Of a stretch of 64,000 nucleotides of DNA, positions 1 to 8,058 are shown piece by piece. Below the pieces are notes generated by a model. That model searched no databases. It saw only the letters and a program-made list of their open reading frames with translations, and was not told the origin of the DNA. The stretch lies in the NCBI RefSeq assembly GCF_004382795.1, contig NZ_SMSG01000001.1, positions 496,001-560,000 of the forward strand, in the 5' to 3' direction. Numbering within the stretch: position 1 is the first letter of the stretch; each line of letters starts with the position of its first letter. The DNA is from Cumulibacter soli. GTDB taxonomy: Bacteria; Actinomycetota; Actinomycetes; Mycobacteriales; Antricoccaceae. Both the position numbers and the translations under genes were made by a program.

Positions 1-867
1 CGATTCCAGATCACCACGGATTCGCCGTACACCGTGGTCGCGAACGGGAAACTGGTCTCCCATCACGCGTCCGGTTCGATGGCGACCTGGGTGTATCAAC
101 AGGACGAACCGATGGCGTCCTACCTGGCGACGGTGTATATCGCACGCGTGCCGTGGACGGCCGTCGAGTCCGGGGCAAGCACCGTGCGCCAAACGGCCGT
201 CGTACCGCTGAATCTGAACAAGGCTTTCGCGCACGACTTCGGTCGGCAGCACGAAATGATGGCGCTGTTCGAGCGGCTGTTCGGCCCGTATCCCTTTGCC
301 GAGTACCGCGTCCTGGTGACAGACGACGAACTCGAGATTCCGCTGGAATCACAGGGCATGTCGACGTTCGGTCGTAATCATGTGGATGGGCGCAGTGGTT
401 CTGACCGGCTGATCGCGCATGAACTGGCGCATCAATGGTTCGGAAATTCGGTCGGGTTGGCCTCCTGGCAGCACATCTGGCTGAACGAGGGCTTTGCCTG
501 CTACTGCGAGTGGTTGTGGGCCGAGTACGCCGGACACGACACCGCTGACGCGCTGGCGCGCCGCTACCACCGCCGACTGAGTTCGTCGAAACAAGACCTG
601 CTACTGGGCGATCCCGGCCCGCAAGACATGTTCGACGATCGGGTGTATAAACGCGGCGCGCTGACCCTGCACGCGCTACGACTGCAGGTCGGGGACGCCG
701 GATTCTTCGACTTGATCCGCGAGTGGTGCCAACGGCACGCGCTGAGCACCGTCACCACAGCACTCTTCGTCGATCTGGTGCGGACCCGACTCGGCGATCA
801 TGCTGCTGACGCGCTGCACCCGTGGCTGTTCGAGACCAACTTGCCGGCCCTTCCGAGGCGCGCCTAG
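1..867 (+). CDS. M1 family zinc aminopeptidase, C-terminal part (5' end outside window)
   Basis: The reading frame is open from base 1, so the start lies upstream of the window; 288 residues are visible. In visible numbering the zinc site is HELAH at 140-144, with the third ligand Glu at 163 in NEGFA. That is the HExxH-x18-E spacing of gluzincin M1 peptidases. A Tyr at about 216 (YKRGA) sits where M1 enzymes carry the transition-state tyrosine. The family removes N-terminal residues from peptides, usually in the cytosol. No long ERAP-like C-terminal domain follows, so it resembles the short actinobacterial M1 proteins. It converges with the brkB-like gene, and a tandem repeat fills the gap. 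The family call is secure; the substrate is unknown. Confidence 0.93.
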   Translation, partial: RFQITTDSPYTVVANGKLVSHHASGSMATWVYQQDEPMASYLATVYIARVPWTAVESGASTVRQTAVVPLNLNKAFAHDFGRQHEMMALFERLFGPYPFAEYRVLVTDDELEIPLESQGMSTFGRNHVDGRSGSDRLIAHELAHQWFGNSVGLASWQHIWLNEGFACYCEWLWAEYAGHDTADALARRYHRRLSSSKQDLLLGDPGPQDMFDDRVYKRGALTLHALRLQVGDAGFFDLIREWCQRHALSTVTTALFVDLVRTRLGDHAADALHPWLFETNLPALPRRA

Positions 868-870
868 CGC

Positions 871-904
871 TCAGAGCGTGCCGGCGTTCAGAGCGTGCCG
901 GCGT
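871..904. repeat. 17-bp tandem repeat, two full copies
   Basis: TCAGAGCGTGCCGGCGT occurs twice head to tail (871-887 and 888-904). A partial third copy begins at 905 and supplies the stop codon of the minus-strand gene. It lies between two convergent stop codons. It is probably a slippage product; no function is evident. Confidence 0.85.
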
Positions 905-2014
905 TCAGGCTCGTTCGGCTTCACGGGCTCGGCGTCGCGCGATCGCTCGAGCTCGGATATCGCTGTCCTGCCGTAGTTCCCGGCTGGAGGCGATCACCTC
1001 GCGTCGGGCAGCGGCCTGCTTGTCGCTGACGGAGGTCCCCTTCGGCTCCAATTGGATCTTCTTCTCGGCCTTGATCCCCGCCTGCAGTTGCCTCGCGCGC
1101 ACCACCTCGGCGTCCACGACCCCACCGAACAACAACGCGAGGTTGGTCAGCCAGATCCAGAGCAGGAAGATGATCACGCCGGCCAGCGACCCGTAGGTCT
1201 TGTTGTAGTTGCCGAAGTTGCCGATATAGAAAGCCAACCCGGCGGATGCAGCGATCCAGATCAACAAGGCGATCGCGGCACCGAGGCTCAACCAGCGAAA
1301 CCGCGGCTGACGGACGTTGGGCGTGATGTAGTACAACAGCGCAACCATGAGGATCACGACGAACAGGATCACCGGCAGCTTGACGATGTTCCAGGTGTCG
1401 ACGGCCTCCTGACCAAGGTTGATCGCGTCACCAACCTCGCGCGCCAGCGACCCGCTCATCACGGCGCTGAACACGACGAACGCCGCGCCAGCGACCATCA
1501 CCATCGTCACCACGTACATGACGACCCGCAAACCGATCGACGCTCGACCTTCGTCAACCTCGTAGATCCGGTTCATCGCCCGGCCGAACCCGCGAATGTA
1601 CGCCGAGGCCGACCAGAGCGCGCCGAGCACACCGATGACGAGCGTCAATCCAGCGCCCTGAGACTCGGTCAACTGCACGATGATTGGCTTGAGCGTCTCA
1701 CCCATATCACCGGAGGCGAACTGATCAACGAGGTCGACGACGGCGTTCGTCGTTGACTCGCCGCTGGATACCACGCCAAGGATCGATAGCAACGCCAGCA
1801 GAGCGGGGAAGATCGCCAACACCGAGTAGTACGTGAGCCCCGCCGCTAGATCGGTGCACTCGTGTCGCCCGAACTCGTGGATGGCACGTTTGAAACCGTT
1901 TCGCCACGCTGCGCGGCGAAGTTGCCCCTTGGTCATCGGTGTCGGGCGCCGTACGCCCACGGCATTCGTCGCAGTTGTCTTGGGACTGCGCTCGGCTACC
2001 TGCTGTGTGGCCAC
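905..2014 (-). CDS. YihY/BrkB family inner-membrane protein
   Basis: The 369-residue polytopic protein has the family core. It includes an N-terminal amphipathic stretch followed by DLAAGLTYYSVLAIFPALL, a region with WSASAYIRGFGRAMNRIY, and several later hydrophobic segments ending in a charged cytoplasmic tail of about 70 residues rich in Arg, Lys and Glu. YihY/BrkB proteins are widespread and of uncertain function; the old ribonuclease BN name is incorrect. I chose the GTG at 2014 because GGGAG precedes it at good spacing. The ATG five codons upstream has no ribosome-binding site. It appears monocistronic. Confidence 0.9.
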   Translation of the reverse strand: MATQQVAERSPKTTATNAVGVRRPTPMTKGQLRRAAWRNGFKRAIHEFGRHECTDLAAGLTYYSVLAIFPALLALLSILGVVSSGESTTNAVVDLVDQFASGDMGETLKPIIVQLTESQGAGLTLVIGVLGALWSASAYIRGFGRAMNRIYEVDEGRASIGLRVVMYVVTMVMVAGAAFVVFSAVMSGSLAREVGDAINLGQEAVDTWNIVKLPVILFVVILMVALLYYITPNVRQPRFRWLSLGAAIALLIWIAASAGLAFYIGNFGNYNKTYGSLAGVIIFLLWIWLTNLALLFGGVVDAEVVRARQLQAGIKAEKKIQLEPKGTSVSDKQAAARREVIASSRELRQDSDIRARAIARRRAREAERA

Positions 2015-2117
2015 TTCGCTCCCCCGCATCGGACGATCAGATCCTGCTCCTTGCTACCACAAGGCGTGTGGCCATCGCGCGTAGTTCCATCGTTCGACCA
2101 CGATGAATACTTCGCCC

Positions 2118-2126
2118 GGGGGGGGG
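2118..2126. repeat. Homopolymer run of nine G
   Basis: Nine consecutive G follow CCC immediately beyond the stop codon of the neighbouring minus-strand gene. It is the longest homopolymer I noticed. It could be a sequencing weak point or a slippage site, but it lies outside the coding frame. Confidence 0.8.
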
Positions 2127-2996
2127 TTACGCGGTGCCGGGGAGGACGCCGGCAACCTCGTCCACGACCAGCATGCCGGCCTCGCCGATCTGCGGCAGGT
2201 AGCCGATCACGAGGCCGTCGGCCACGATGATGTCCAAGGTGCCGTCTATCGCCGCCGTCCACTCCTGCAGTTCTTCGGTGTCATCACCGATCTCGGCCAG
2301 CAACTCGTTTGCAGCTTCACGTACGTGGGCGGCGTCTACCGGGGCATTGAATTGCAATCCCAGCCCAGTCGCGGACTCAACGACCGTCATCGTCGTCCCG
2401 TCGTGGATGCAAATGCCGAAGTCGCACTCCCAGCCCAGTGCGTTCAGCCCTTCGCCGAGTTTGTCGACGTCCGGAAGGTTCTTCTTGGTGCCGGTGGACT
2501 CGACCGGTGGCAGATCGGTCGACTCCCAACTCGCCAACGAACCGAAGCAGAAGAACGGTGTCTCGTGGGTGTACGAGCAATCGGCGAAGTCCTCACCGGG
2601 AGTGACCACCGCGGCGACCTGATTGGCCACCGCAATAACCTGGCCGGTGTCCGGCGTATCGGCCAGCGGCTGGGTCTCCACGGTGTACGACGCAACACGG
2701 CCATTACGGTCGGCCTGGACGAACACGATGGCGACCTGCTGGTCGGTCTGCTGATAGCAGGCCAGCACAGAGCGGGACTCATCCAGTTCGCCTGCTGTGC
2801 AGGTCATCTGGCCTTCGAACATCGTCGCAATCGCGCGGGCCGCAGACCCTTCCTCACCCACCGACTCGAGCGGGTCGTCCTCGGTGAACCGCGGCAACAA
2901 CACAAAACTGACCACCGCGAGCGCGGCGACGACGACCAGCGCGGGGTACAACCAGCGCACGTACGCGCGATTTGGCCTGTCCCCCGGGTCTTCCAC
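2127..2996 (-). CDS. Membrane-anchored protein of unknown function
   Basis: This 289-residue protein has a short charged N-terminus, one transmembrane helix at about 16-34 (YPALVVVAALAVVSFVLLP) and a long acidic extracytoplasmic part with several Cys. The topology suggests a type II or lipid-free anchored exported domain. I do not recognise the domain. It begins with a GTG and has no convincing ribosome-binding site, so the start is provisional. It stands between brkB-like and yaaA without an obvious operon partner. A long plus-strand frame overlaps it, but that frame lacks any recognisable domain and has no ribosome-binding site. Confidence 0.7.
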   Translation of the reverse strand: MEDPGDRPNRAYVRWLYPALVVVAALAVVSFVLLPRFTEDDPLESVGEEGSAARAIATMFEGQMTCTAGELDESRSVLACYQQTDQQVAIVFVQADRNGRVASYTVETQPLADTPDTGQVIAVANQVAAVVTPGEDFADCSYTHETPFFCFGSLASWESTDLPPVESTGTKKNLPDVDKLGEGLNALGWECDFGICIHDGTTMTVVESATGLGLQFNAPVDAAHVREAANELLAEIGDDTEELQEWTAAIDGTLDIIVADGLVIGYLPQIGEAGMLVVDEVAGVLPGTA

Positions 2997-3125
2997 ATCG
3001 CAAGTCTATGGTTGGGCGTGGCCGGCACCGCCGAGGCAGGGCGGCGTGAGAGGGCAGCAGTTTCGGCGATCACCGCACCGACGGGCTGATGCCAGCACGA
3101 GATCGGTGGCTGGGAGAATTAGCGG

Positions 3126-3902
3126 GTGCGCATCCTCCTGCCGCCCTCTGAAGGCAAGTTCGCCCCCGTCCGCGGCAAGCCGCTCGACCTCTTTCGACTC
3201 AGTCATGGAGAACTCACCGAGGCCCGCGCAGCCGTTCTCGATGAACTCATCGCGGTGTCGGGACGGGCGGATGCGACCAAGATCTTGAAGGTCGGTGCCG
3301 GACTGACCGATGCCGTGGCGGCCAACGTCGGTCTACGCGCGGCACCGACTGCGCCCGCGAAGCAGGTCTATAACGGCGTCCTCTTCGATGCCCTAGACGA
3401 GCAGTCCCTACAAGGTCCCGAACGCGCCCGAATGACCCGCCGCGTTCTGATCTTCTCCGCGCTGTTCGGCGTACTACGCACGAGTGACCGAATTCCGGCG
3501 TATCGGCTGTCCGGTTCGGTCACACTGCCCGGGATCGGCGGTATAGCGAAGTTCTGGCGTCAGCATCTCGGTGAGACACTGACGCCGAGCGGCCTCATTG
3601 TCGATTGCCGGTCCGCGTCGTACGCCGCCATGTGGTCGCCCGACCCGGCGAAGCACCTACCGGTGCGTGTGTTCCGGGAGTCGAACGGCGAGCGCACCGT
3701 GGTGAGCCACATGGCCAAACACAGCCGCGGCCTCGTCGCGCGGGCACTGTGTCAAGAAGCTACGGAACCACGAACTCCGGGCGAAGCCGTCGACCTACTG
3801 AACGGCTACTTTGCCGCCACAGAGGTGAAAACAGCCACCGGCGCGCCCGTTGACGTGCGCGTCGAACTCGGTGACGCCTCGATCGATGTGATCACCAGTT
3901 GA
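3126..3902 (+). CDS. yaaA: Peroxide stress protein YaaA
   Basis: The N-terminus reads MRILLPPSEGK, the signature of the YaaA/DUF328 family. Later family blocks are present, such as YNGVLFDALD near 80 and a conserved central region with SALFGVLRTSDRIPAYRL. In E. coli YaaA lowers free intracellular iron during hydrogen peroxide stress and binds DNA. The 258-residue length is normal. The start is GTG with GGGAG upstream. It lies alone on the plus strand and converges with the carbonic anhydrase gene. Confidence 0.92.
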   Translation: MRILLPPSEGKFAPVRGKPLDLFRLSHGELTEARAAVLDELIAVSGRADATKILKVGAGLTDAVAANVGLRAAPTAPAKQVYNGVLFDALDEQSLQGPERARMTRRVLIFSALFGVLRTSDRIPAYRLSGSVTLPGIGGIAKFWRQHLGETLTPSGLIVDCRSASYAAMWSPDPAKHLPVRVFRESNGERTVVSHMAKHSRGLVARALCQEATEPRTPGEAVDLLNGYFAATEVKTATGAPVDVRVELGDASIDVITS

Positions 3903-3960
3903 TCTGGATCTAGCGTTTCCGCGAGCGACGTTCCCACCGCGGGGCTGAACTCAGACGGTT

Positions 3961-4575
3961 CTAGACGTTCCCGATAACGGTCTCGACGTTCACGCCTCCG
4001 GCGGCGAGCCGATAGGTCGCCCCGACGATTGCCAGGTTCCCCGCATCGACCGCTTCGCCAATCGTGCGCGAGCGCTCGTTGAGCAGACGGGAGGTCTGCA
4101 CGACGTGTTCAGCGCCGACCGTGACCGGGTTGACCTCGTTCGGTCCGGCGCTGACCGCGATATTGCTGGGCAGGACGCGCTCGACTATGTCGCGCAGGTA
4201 CCCACCCGGCAGGTCGCCGGTCTTGACCGAGTCCATCGCGGCCTTCACGGCTCCGCACGAGTCGTGTCCGAGTACGACGATCAACGGGATGTTCAGTACT
4301 TCGATACCGAACTCGATCGAGCCCAGAACGCCGGCATCGATGACGTGACCGGCCGTGCGGACGACGAACAACTGCCCGAGTCCCTGGTCGAACAGGATCT
4401 CAGCGGCCGCGCGCGAGTCGGAGCAACCGAACACCAGCGCGAAAGGGTGCTGGCCTTCGGTCAGCTGTTCGCGAAGTTGCGGGTTCGGAAATAATTCAGT
4501 GTTGGCGTTCGCCGCGAATCGGTTGTTGCCTTCGCGCATCTTCGCCCAGGCCTGGCTTGGAGTCAAATTTCCCAC
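3961..4575 (-). CDS. Beta-class carbonic anhydrase
   Basis: The enzyme interconverts CO2 and bicarbonate. The beta-class zinc site is visible: Cys51 with Asp53 and Arg55 (CSDSR), then His104 and Cys107 (GHDSCGA). I start it at a GTG preceded by GAGGAA, giving 204 residues, the usual length. The open frame runs 43 codons further upstream, but that extension has no family similarity and would run into the 3' end of the marR gene. The gene lies 67 bp downstream of marR in the same direction, so read-through from marR is possible. Confidence 0.92.
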   Translation of the reverse strand: MGNLTPSQAWAKMREGNNRFAANANTELFPNPQLREQLTEGQHPFALVFGCSDSRAAAEILFDQGLGQLFVVRTAGHVIDAGVLGSIEFGIEVLNIPLIVVLGHDSCGAVKAAMDSVKTGDLPGGYLRDIVERVLPSNIAVSAGPNEVNPVTVGAEHVVQTSRLLNERSRTIGEAVDAGNLAIVGATYRLAAGGVNVETVIGNV

Positions 4576-4642
4576 AACTGAACTGTATTCCTCGACCGGC
4601 CGACGGATTACGTCGGATGCCGCATCTGGAATATGTCGCCTG

Positions 4643-5137
4643 TCAGAAGCCCACTTCGGGCAGTAAGGGCCCCGATCTGCCGTCAACGTCGAGGTGGCGC
4701 ACAACGCGCTCAGACCATTCCGCCAGACCAGTCACCTGCTCAGGTTCTAGTAGGTCCAGCAAATGGGTGCGCACACCATCGACGTGCACGTGAGCGGCAG
4801 CATCAAGCGTCGCGAATCCCGCATCAGTGAGCTCGGCATTCATGCCGCGCGCATCGTCTTCACACGCAGAACGCGACGTGAGACCTCGCGCTTCGAGCCT
4901 GCTCATCTGATGCGACAGACGGCTCTTCGACAGACCAGACGACGCCGCCAGGTCGGTCATGCGCAACCGGCGATCCGGCTCCTCGCTGAGCCGAACCAAG
5001 ATCGCATAGTCGGTCAGTGATAGCCCGTGACTCTCGTGAAGTTCGCGATTGAGCTGATCCATCACCAAACGTGAGGCGAGTAGGAACCCGCGCCACGCGC
5101 GCTGCTCGTCTTGAGCGAGCCATCTCGTTTCGGTCAT
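4643..5137 (-). CDS. MarR family transcriptional regulator
   Basis: This 164-residue protein has a typical MarR winged helix. The DNA-recognition part reads RMTDLAASSGLSKSRLSHQMSRLE (about 59-82), followed by the wing. It is divergent from yceI with 124 bp between them, and two similar inverted repeats lie in that gap. The natural reading is that it represses yceI and itself. A TTGAAG/TAAGAT promoter places the predicted transcription start on the A of its ATG, so the mRNA may be leaderless. The ligand is unknown. Confidence 0.9.
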   Translation of the reverse strand: MTETRWLAQDEQRAWRGFLLASRLVMDQLNRELHESHGLSLTDYAILVRLSEEPDRRLRMTDLAASSGLSKSRLSHQMSRLEARGLTSRSACEDDARGMNAELTDAGFATLDAAAHVHVDGVRTHLLDLLEPEQVTGLAEWSERVVRHLDVDGRSGPLLPEVGF

Positions 5138-5143
5138 GTTGAT

Positions 5144-5172
5144 ATCTTACGTCACAACTGTTGACGCTTCAA
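5144..5172 (-). promoter_or_regulatory. Predicted marR promoter (leaderless)
   Basis: On the minus strand TTGAAG (5167-5172) and TAAGAT (5144-5149) are separated by 17 bp. The -10 box ends 6 nt before the marR ATG, so transcription would begin at the start codon. The -35 box lies inside the first operator copy. Confidence 0.6.
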
Positions 5173-5173
5173 C
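5160..5173. promoter_or_regulatory. Operator copy 1, GTTGACGCTTCAAC
   Basis: The palindrome GTTGA-N4-TCAAC covers the -35 boxes of both marR and yceI. Its size and position fit a MarR dimer site. Binding is inferred. Confidence 0.6.
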
Positions 5174-5190
5174 TTAATCAGTTGTATCTT
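5161..5190 (+). promoter_or_regulatory. Predicted yceI promoter
   Basis: TTGACG (5161-5166) and TATCTT (5185-5190) are separated by 18 bp. The -35 box lies in the first operator and the -10 box in the second. A 5' leader of about 65 nt follows, with a possible hairpin (ATCGGG/CCCGAT), before the strong GAGGAG site. Confidence 0.6.
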
Positions 5191-5194
5191 CAAC
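5181..5194. promoter_or_regulatory. Operator copy 2, GTTGTATCTTCAAC
   Basis: The same GTTG...CTTCAAC pattern recurs exactly 21 bp (two helical turns) after copy 1, so bound dimers would face the same side of DNA. It covers the yceI -10 box. Confidence 0.55.
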
Positions 5195-5261
5195 TACATC
5201 GGGGCTGAGAAGTGCTCGGTTCTCCCGATCCTAGAACATTCAAGTAAACGAGGAGAAGCAC

Positions 5262-5813
5262 ATGACCACCGCACAGACCCTAGGACTGCCCACCGGGACC
5301 TGGAAGTTCGACACCGTCCACTCGCACGTGGGATTCAGCGTCCGCCACATGATGGTGAGCAAGGTCAAGGGACAGTTCACCACCTTCGACGGCCAGATCA
5401 CCGTCGCCGACGAGATCGAGAACTCCTCGGTCACCGCCACCATCGCCGCGTCGTCGGTGAGCACCGGCAACGAGCAGCGTGACGGCCACCTGCGCAGCGC
5501 GGACTTCTTCAACGCCGACGCCAACCAAAACCTGGAATTCGTCTCCACCGGCGTACAGTCCGCCGGCGACGACTGGAAGGTCCTCGGCGACCTGAGCATC
5601 AACGGCACCACCCGGCCGGTCGAGTTGAACGTCGAGTTCGGCGGCGTACGCCCCGACGGTCAAGGCGGTACCAAGGCCGGCTTTGAGATCACCACCGTGA
5701 TCAACCGCAAGGACTGGAAGATCGACTTCAACATGCCCGTCGAAGGTGGCGGCGTAGTGATCGGTGACAAGATCACCATCAGCATCGACATCGAGGCAGA
5801 CCTGCAGAAGTAG
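5262..5813 (+). CDS. yceI: YceI family lipid-binding-like protein
   Basis: The 183-residue protein contains the YceI lipocalin-like beta barrel (family PF04264). Typical blocks are TWKFDTVHSHVGFSVRHM near the N-terminus and later GDLSINGTTRPV. Relatives bind isoprenoid or quinone-like lipids. There is no signal peptide, so it is likely cytosolic, as in many actinobacteria. The ribosome-binding site GAGGAG lies at good distance from the ATG. It is transcribed divergently from a MarR gene and ends in a strong hairpin terminator, which makes it a single-gene unit. Confidence 0.93.
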   Translation: MTTAQTLGLPTGTWKFDTVHSHVGFSVRHMMVSKVKGQFTTFDGQITVADEIENSSVTATIAASSVSTGNEQRDGHLRSADFFNADANQNLEFVSTGVQSAGDDWKVLGDLSINGTTRPVELNVEFGGVRPDGQGGTKAGFEITTVINRKDWKIDFNMPVEGGGVVIGDKITISIDIEADLQK

Positions 5814-5823
5814 GCACCTACGT

Positions 5824-5857
5824 CAGCGGCGCGGACCCACGAGGGTCCGCGCCGCTG
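5824..5857 (+). terminator. Rho-independent terminator of yceI
   Basis: A perfect 15-bp stem (CAGCGGCGCGGACCC and its complement) with a 4-nt loop is followed by TTGCGTTCTT. It begins 11 bp after the yceI stop codon. Confidence 0.85.
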
Positions 5858-5874
5858 TTGCGTTCTTCGGATCG

Positions 5875-6339
5875 CTACCCGGGGTCGTTGGGATCCCGCG
5901 GGACCCGGCAGCAGTGCTCCAGCCATAGGCCGGCCGCGGCGAGCGCAGCAGCCAGGACCGCGCCGAGGATGCAGATGACGGTGTCGCGGCCGGCGCTGGC
6001 CAAGAAGCCCCATTCGCCCGCGGTGTACGCCGCGAACCCAGTCCATGCGCCCGCCAGGACCGCGCCGACATAGGCGCTGGCCTTCGCCAGCGCGACCGCG
6101 CGCGCGGCAACGATCGGCTCGATGGGCTCAGCGTCACGGCGCCGCAAGATCCGGTCCTTGAGCCGCAGGCCGAACACCGCTTCGGCTAACGCGAGCACGC
6201 CGGCCCAAATCGGCATGTACCAGTTCAGCGGCGGAATCTCGCCGTACCACTGGCGCACGAGCACGTGCCCGATGACGCCGGCGCCAACGAACAGCGCCAG
6301 GAGCGTTGACGGTGCGGTCGCCTTAACCTCCCGGTTCAC
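5875..6339 (-). CDS. DUF3180 family membrane protein
   Basis: This small integral membrane protein of 154 residues has about four hydrophobic segments (near 10-28, 40-56, 85-105 and 118-138). DUF3180 genes commonly follow folK in actinobacteria, and that is the case here. The GTG start overlaps the folK stop by 4 bp (GTGA), indicating translational coupling at the end of the ftsH-fol operon. Function unknown. Confidence 0.85.
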   Translation of the reverse strand: MNREVKATAPSTLLALFVGAGVIGHVLVRQWYGEIPPLNWYMPIWAGVLALAEAVFGLRLKDRILRRRDAEPIEPIVAARAVALAKASAYVGAVLAGAWTGFAAYTAGEWGFLASAGRDTVICILGAVLAAALAAAGLWLEHCCRVPRDPNDPG

Positions 6340-6866
6340 AACGCGACCTGATCGAGGCGTTCGGCGGCCTGGTCCGCTGCGCCACTGGCTTGCAAGCCCG
6401 CCAGCAGGTCGGCAACTGGCCCCTGCGGCAGCTGCGCGTCGGGCGCCACTTCATGCCACGGCGCCAGCACGAACGCGCGCTCGAATGCGCGCGGGTGCGG
6501 CAGCGTCAACTCCGGGTCACTCTGCAGCACCATCGGCGGCTCACCAGTCGGACGCGTCAAATCCGGGGAATACACCGCGATCACGTCCACATCCAGCGTG
6601 CGCGGGCCCCATCGAACGTCCCGAGTGCGCTCAGCGGCCTGCTCACACGACTGCCCGAACCGCAACCATCCATAGCCGTCCAAGGAGTCATCGGACGCGA
6701 TCAGGACGGCGTTCAGAAACGGCTGCTGCTCCACACCGCCCCACGGCGCCGTGCGGTACACCCCGCTCGAGGATTCCAGCCGCACTCCCAGCGCCCGCAC
6801 CACCGAGCGCAGATACCCCAAACTGTCGCCCACGTTGGAGCCGATCGACAGCACCGCACGGCTCAT
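6336..6866 (-). CDS. folK: 2-amino-4-hydroxy-6-hydroxymethyldihydropteridine pyrophosphokinase (HPPK)
   Basis: FolK transfers pyrophosphate from ATP to hydroxymethyl-dihydropterin, the step before FolP. The 176-residue protein begins MSRAVLSIGSNVGD, the family start. It contains YRTAPWGG near 45, and RWGPRTLDVDVI carries the ATP/Mg-binding Asp pair. The ATG overlaps the folB stop (ATGA), which fixes the start; the open frame continues upstream without family similarity. It is cytosolic and belongs to the ftsH-folE-folP-folB-folK operon. Confidence 0.96.
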   Translation of the reverse strand: MSRAVLSIGSNVGDSLGYLRSVVRALGVRLESSSGVYRTAPWGGVEQQPFLNAVLIASDDSLDGYGWLRFGQSCEQAAERTRDVRWGPRTLDVDVIAVYSPDLTRPTGEPPMVLQSDPELTLPHPRAFERAFVLAPWHEVAPDAQLPQGPVADLLAGLQASGAADQAAERLDQVAL

Positions 6867-7225
6867 GAACGCTCCCGGCGCACCCGCACCGCGACGTCGG
6901 CGAACTGCCGCGCGATCGGTGCCTGCGGCTTGTGCACGACGATTTCGGCCCACAGCACTCGGTCGTACGACAACGCGATATCCAGCAGTCGATGCGCGAG
7001 CGTCTCGATCAAATCAACCGGCTCGCCACCGATAACCTCGGCAAGACGTTCGGCCAGGTCTCCGTAATCGACGGTCTGACTCAGGTCGTCTTGCGATGCC
7101 GCAGCCGTGGTGTCGGTGCCGAGCGTGCAGTCGACGATGAACGGCTGCCCATCGCGGCGCTCGTGTTCAAACACTCCGTGATGCCCGGTAACCCTCAGCC
7201 CGACGAGCCTGATTTCGTCACTCAT
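6863..7225 (-). CDS. folB: Dihydroneopterin aldolase
   Basis: FolB cleaves 7,8-dihydroneopterin to hydroxymethyl-dihydropterin and glycolaldehyde. The 120-residue protein shows the family blocks GHHGVFEHER near the N-terminus, VDYGDLAERL in the middle and ETLAHRL, followed by the lysine in the VHKPQAPI stretch. The start at MSDEIRLVGL overlaps the folP stop by 4 bp; the longer upstream frame is not family-like. The active form is an octamer in homologues. Confidence 0.95.
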   Translation of the reverse strand: MSDEIRLVGLRVTGHHGVFEHERRDGQPFIVDCTLGTDTTAAASQDDLSQTVDYGDLAERLAEVIGGEPVDLIETLAHRLLDIALSYDRVLWAEIVVHKPQAPIARQFADVAVRVRRERS

Positions 7226-8058
7226 CGGTCCCCCCCGTTGCGCCAGGCACGCGCTACTGTCACGGCGTCCAACGACGCCCGCACGGCATGCGCCCGTACC
7301 GCCCATGCGCCGGCGAAGGCCGCCAGTGTCGAGATGGCGGCCGTGGCATCCTCTCGCCCGTCCGGCGGACGCGGACCGGTTTCGTCAGCCAGCAACAGGC
7401 CGAGGAAGTTCTTTCGGGACGCCGCGATCAGCACCGGGAACCCGGTCTCGACGAACCGCGCGGTGGCCTGCAGCAATGCCCAGTTGTGTGCCGCGGTCTT
7501 CGCGAAGCCAAGTCCCGGATCGATGATCAACTGTTCGCGCCGTACGCCGGCATCCAGCGCTGCGTTCACGCGCTGCTCCAACTCGACGAGCACGTCATCG
7601 ACCACGTCGTCGTACGACGCGAAATCCTGCATGTGCTTCGAGTGCGCGCGCCAATGCATCAGGATGTAGGGCACGTCCAACTCGGCAGCGGTCGAGTTCA
7701 TCCGCGGGTCGGCCAGCCCGCCTGACACGTCGTTGATGATCGCGCAGCCCGCGTCCACAGCGGCCCGCGCGACAGCCGCCCTGGTCGTGTCGATCGAGGT
7801 CAGAATGCCTTCTGCCGCGAGCGCCGCGATCACTGGTACGACACGATCGGTTTCGACGTGTGGTTTGACCCGTTCGGCACCCGGACGGGTCGATTCGCCA
7901 CCGACATCAATGATGTCCGCACCTTGCCGCCACAACTCGCGCCCGTGCTCGATCGCGTCCGCGACGTCGAGATAACGACCGCCATCCGAGAAGGAATCGG
8001 CGGTCACGTTCAGCACCCCCATGACCAGGGTGCGGTCGGCACGCGGGATGCCGCCCAT
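7222..8058 (-). CDS. folP: Dihydropteroate synthase
   Basis: FolP condenses p-aminobenzoate with hydroxymethyl-dihydropterin pyrophosphate and is the sulfonamide target. The 278-residue protein has GVLNVTADSFSDGG at about 14-27, DIIDVGGESTRPGA for pterin binding, INDVSGG, and the C-terminal substrate Lys region ASRKNFLG. The start [10 protein letters not shown] overlaps the folE stop by one base (TGATG). Both signature motifs are intact, so it should be the functional enzyme rather than a degenerate FolP2. Confidence 0.96.
   Translation of the reverse strand: MGGIPRADRTLVMGVLNVTADSFSDGGRYLDVADAIEHGRELWRQGADIIDVGGESTRPGAERVKPHVETDRVVPVIAALAAEGILTSIDTTRAAVARAAVDAGCAIINDVSGGLADPRMNSTAAELDVPYILMHWRAHSKHMQDFASYDDVVDDVLVELEQRVNAALDAGVRREQLIIDPGLGFAKTAAHNWALLQATARFVETGFPVLIAASRKNFLGLLLADETGPRPPDGREDATAAISTLAAFAGAWAVRAHAVRASLDAVTVARAWRNGGDR

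Noticed and set aside
2103-3089. 328-codon plus-strand frame opposite the anchored protein
   Set aside because: No ribosome-binding site or domain; rich in Arg, Gly and His. The minus-strand frame has a clear transmembrane helix and is preferred.
4576-4704. Longer N-terminus for carbonic anhydrase
   Set aside because: It would overlap the 3' end of marR and adds residues without family similarity; GTG at 4575 has GAGGAA upstream.
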